A stretch of 5,352 nt of DNA from Nitrospirota bacterium (GTDB lineage Bacteria; Nitrospirota; Thermodesulfovibrionia; UBA6902): assembly GCA_015491705.1 (NCBI GenBank), contig WFVK01000031.1, positions 1 to 5,352 on the forward strand. The letters run 5' to 3'. Position numbers and translations under genes: made by a program. Shown here piece after piece: positions 4,998 to 5,352 of this stretch. Each line of letters starts with the position of its first letter. Position 1 is the first letter of the stretch. The notes under the pieces were generated by a model. That model ran no database searches. It saw only the letters and a program-made list of their open reading frames with translations, and was not told where the DNA came from.

Positions 4998-5198
4998 ATG
5001 GATTTCAATAAGATTCTTCAGGATGCTCTGAACTACGCCCAGGACAACCTGGCAGCCTCCATATCCGCAGCGGTTATTCTTCTTTTTCTGCTCTTCAAAA
5101 GACCGAAGATATTCCTTTTACTGGTTCTGATTGCCCTTGCCGCTGTCGGAATCACGCAGCTCTTTCATCAGCTTGACATTATAGTACCGAAACGTTAG
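4998..5198 (+). CDS. Small two-helix membrane protein of unknown function
   Basis: The 66-residue protein has two hydrophobic helices at about 19-33 and 38-57, joined by a tight basic turn KRPK (34-37). By the positive-inside rule the turn would face the cytoplasm and both ends the periplasm, though the basic end PKR weakens that prediction. The amphipathic N-terminus (about 1-18) could lie along the membrane. AAAGGAG five bases before the ATG gives a strong start, identical in sequence to the site before the methyltransferase gene. I do not recognise the family. Hairpin membrane proteins of this size include holin-like proteins, toxin-like peptides and subunits of larger complexes, but no feature points to one of these. 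It appears monocistronic, preceded by a long structured leader and followed by hairpins. Confidence 0.75.
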   Translation: MDFNKILQDALNYAQDNLAASISAAVILLFLLFKRPKIFLLLVLIALAAVGITQLFHQLDIIVPKR

Positions 5199-5205
5199 TC
5201 ACCCC

Positions 5206-5228
5206 CTCCCGCATAAGCAGGGCGGGAG
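5206..5228 (+). terminator. GC-rich hairpin after the small membrane protein gene
   Basis: CTCCCGC (5206-5212) pairs perfectly with GCGGGAG (5222-5228) around a nine-base loop, eight bases after the stop codon. No T-run follows, so it is not a classical factor-independent terminator; it may aid factor-dependent termination or protect the 3' end of the mRNA. A second potential stem, 5230-5236 with 5256-5262, follows at once. Confidence 0.4.
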
Positions 5229-5233
5229 AGCAG

Positions 5234-5267
5234 GCGGCAGGCCCGGGGTATAATGCGCCTGCAAGGC
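5234..5267 (+). repeat. Possible dispersed repeat copy F
   Basis: GGCAGGC is followed by GGTATAATGC-GCCTGCAAGG, which matches the end of copy D (GGTTTAATGC-AACTGTAAG) at about 15 of 19 positions, with a shortened centre. The perfect TATAAT at 5249-5254 falls inside this match, so it may be part of the repeat rather than a promoter. Weaker than copies A-E. Confidence 0.3.
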
Positions 5268-5271
5268 TTGA

Positions 5272-5323
5272 TGTCAAATAATTGACAAATTTTCCGGCCT
5301 GCCGGGAATATTTTTCCCGGCGG
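5272..5323. promoter_or_regulatory. Operator-like palindrome and strong hairpin at the right edge
   Basis: TGTCAA (5272-5277) and TTGACA (5282-5287) form a perfect inverted repeat with a four-base centre, the form of a dimeric repressor or activator site. The right arm is also a perfect -35 hexamer; the best -10 at 18 bases (GAATAT, 5306-5311) is poor. A hairpin of eight perfect pairs follows: GCCGGGAA (5301-5308) with TTCCCGGC (5314-5321), extendable by two more pairs. It may control a gene beyond the window, which I cannot see. Confidence 0.35.
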
Positions 5324-5352
5324 CAAGGCATAAAACAGTCCTCCCGTATCAA

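Noticed and set aside
5249..5254. Perfect TATAAT as a promoter
   Set aside because: No -35 or extended -10 is present, and the hexamer falls within the possible repeat copy F.
5288..5352. Another repeat copy suggested by TTTTCCGGCCTGCCGG near the right edge
   Set aside because: Only a short GC-rich block matches, and the GGTTTAATGCAAC half is missing.
1..5352. CRISPR array, tRNA or rRNA genes, integrase or transposase genes, or a multi-gene defence system
   Set aside because: No regularly spaced repeats, no cloverleaf or rRNA-like sequence and no recombinase motifs were seen. The only toxin-antitoxin trace is the decayed fragment.

Overview
This is a bacterial chromosomal window of roughly balanced base composition. 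I see six complete protein genes, one gene cut by the left edge and one decayed gene fragment. A compact glucan phosphorylase, a rubrerythrin-type ferritin-like protein, a PilZ protein and an isoprenylcysteine-methyltransferase-like membrane enzyme together suggest a free-living, probably anaerobic or microaerophilic Gram-negative. The style reminds me of Nitrospirota or the former Deltaproteobacteria. That taxonomic guess is inference; no marker gene is present to test it.

Layout: (1) 2-115 is the tail of an unidentified gene. (2) 116-483 is a non-coding stretch holding three copies of a degenerate dispersed repeat, two in one orientation and one inverted. (3) 484-3427 is a likely operon on the + strand: a membrane methyltransferase of the ICMT/PEMT type, a compact GT35 alpha-glucan phosphorylase overlapping it by one base (TAATG), and 29 bases further on a ferritin-like protein with rubrerythrin-style ligands. 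(4) 3428-3713 is intergenic and contains, on the minus strand, the eroded C-terminal end of a BrnA/CopG-type antitoxin, followed by another repeat copy. (5) 3714-4043 is a stand-alone PilZ domain protein. (6) 4056-4610 on the minus strand encodes a protein with a lysine/serine-rich histone-H1-like tail and long helices; it has a good promoter and a hairpin terminator that overlaps the end of the convergent PilZ gene. (7) 4611-4997 holds a repeat copy, an extended -10 site and a 143-base nested palindrome that looks like a small non-autonomous mobile element. (8) 4998-5198 encodes a 66-residue two-helix membrane protein. (9) 5199-5352 contains hairpins, a possible repeat copy and a palindromic operator-like site.

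The phosphorylase would release glucose-1-phosphate from storage glucan. The ferritin-like protein would handle peroxide or iron, and the PilZ protein would respond to cyclic di-GMP. Nothing in the sequence ties these into one pathway, although the first three are probably co-transcribed. I found no convincing new multi-gene system. The most unusual content is between the genes: a degenerate repeat family with at least five copies in 5.35 kb, a long nested palindrome in the leader of a small membrane-protein gene, and the antitoxin relic.
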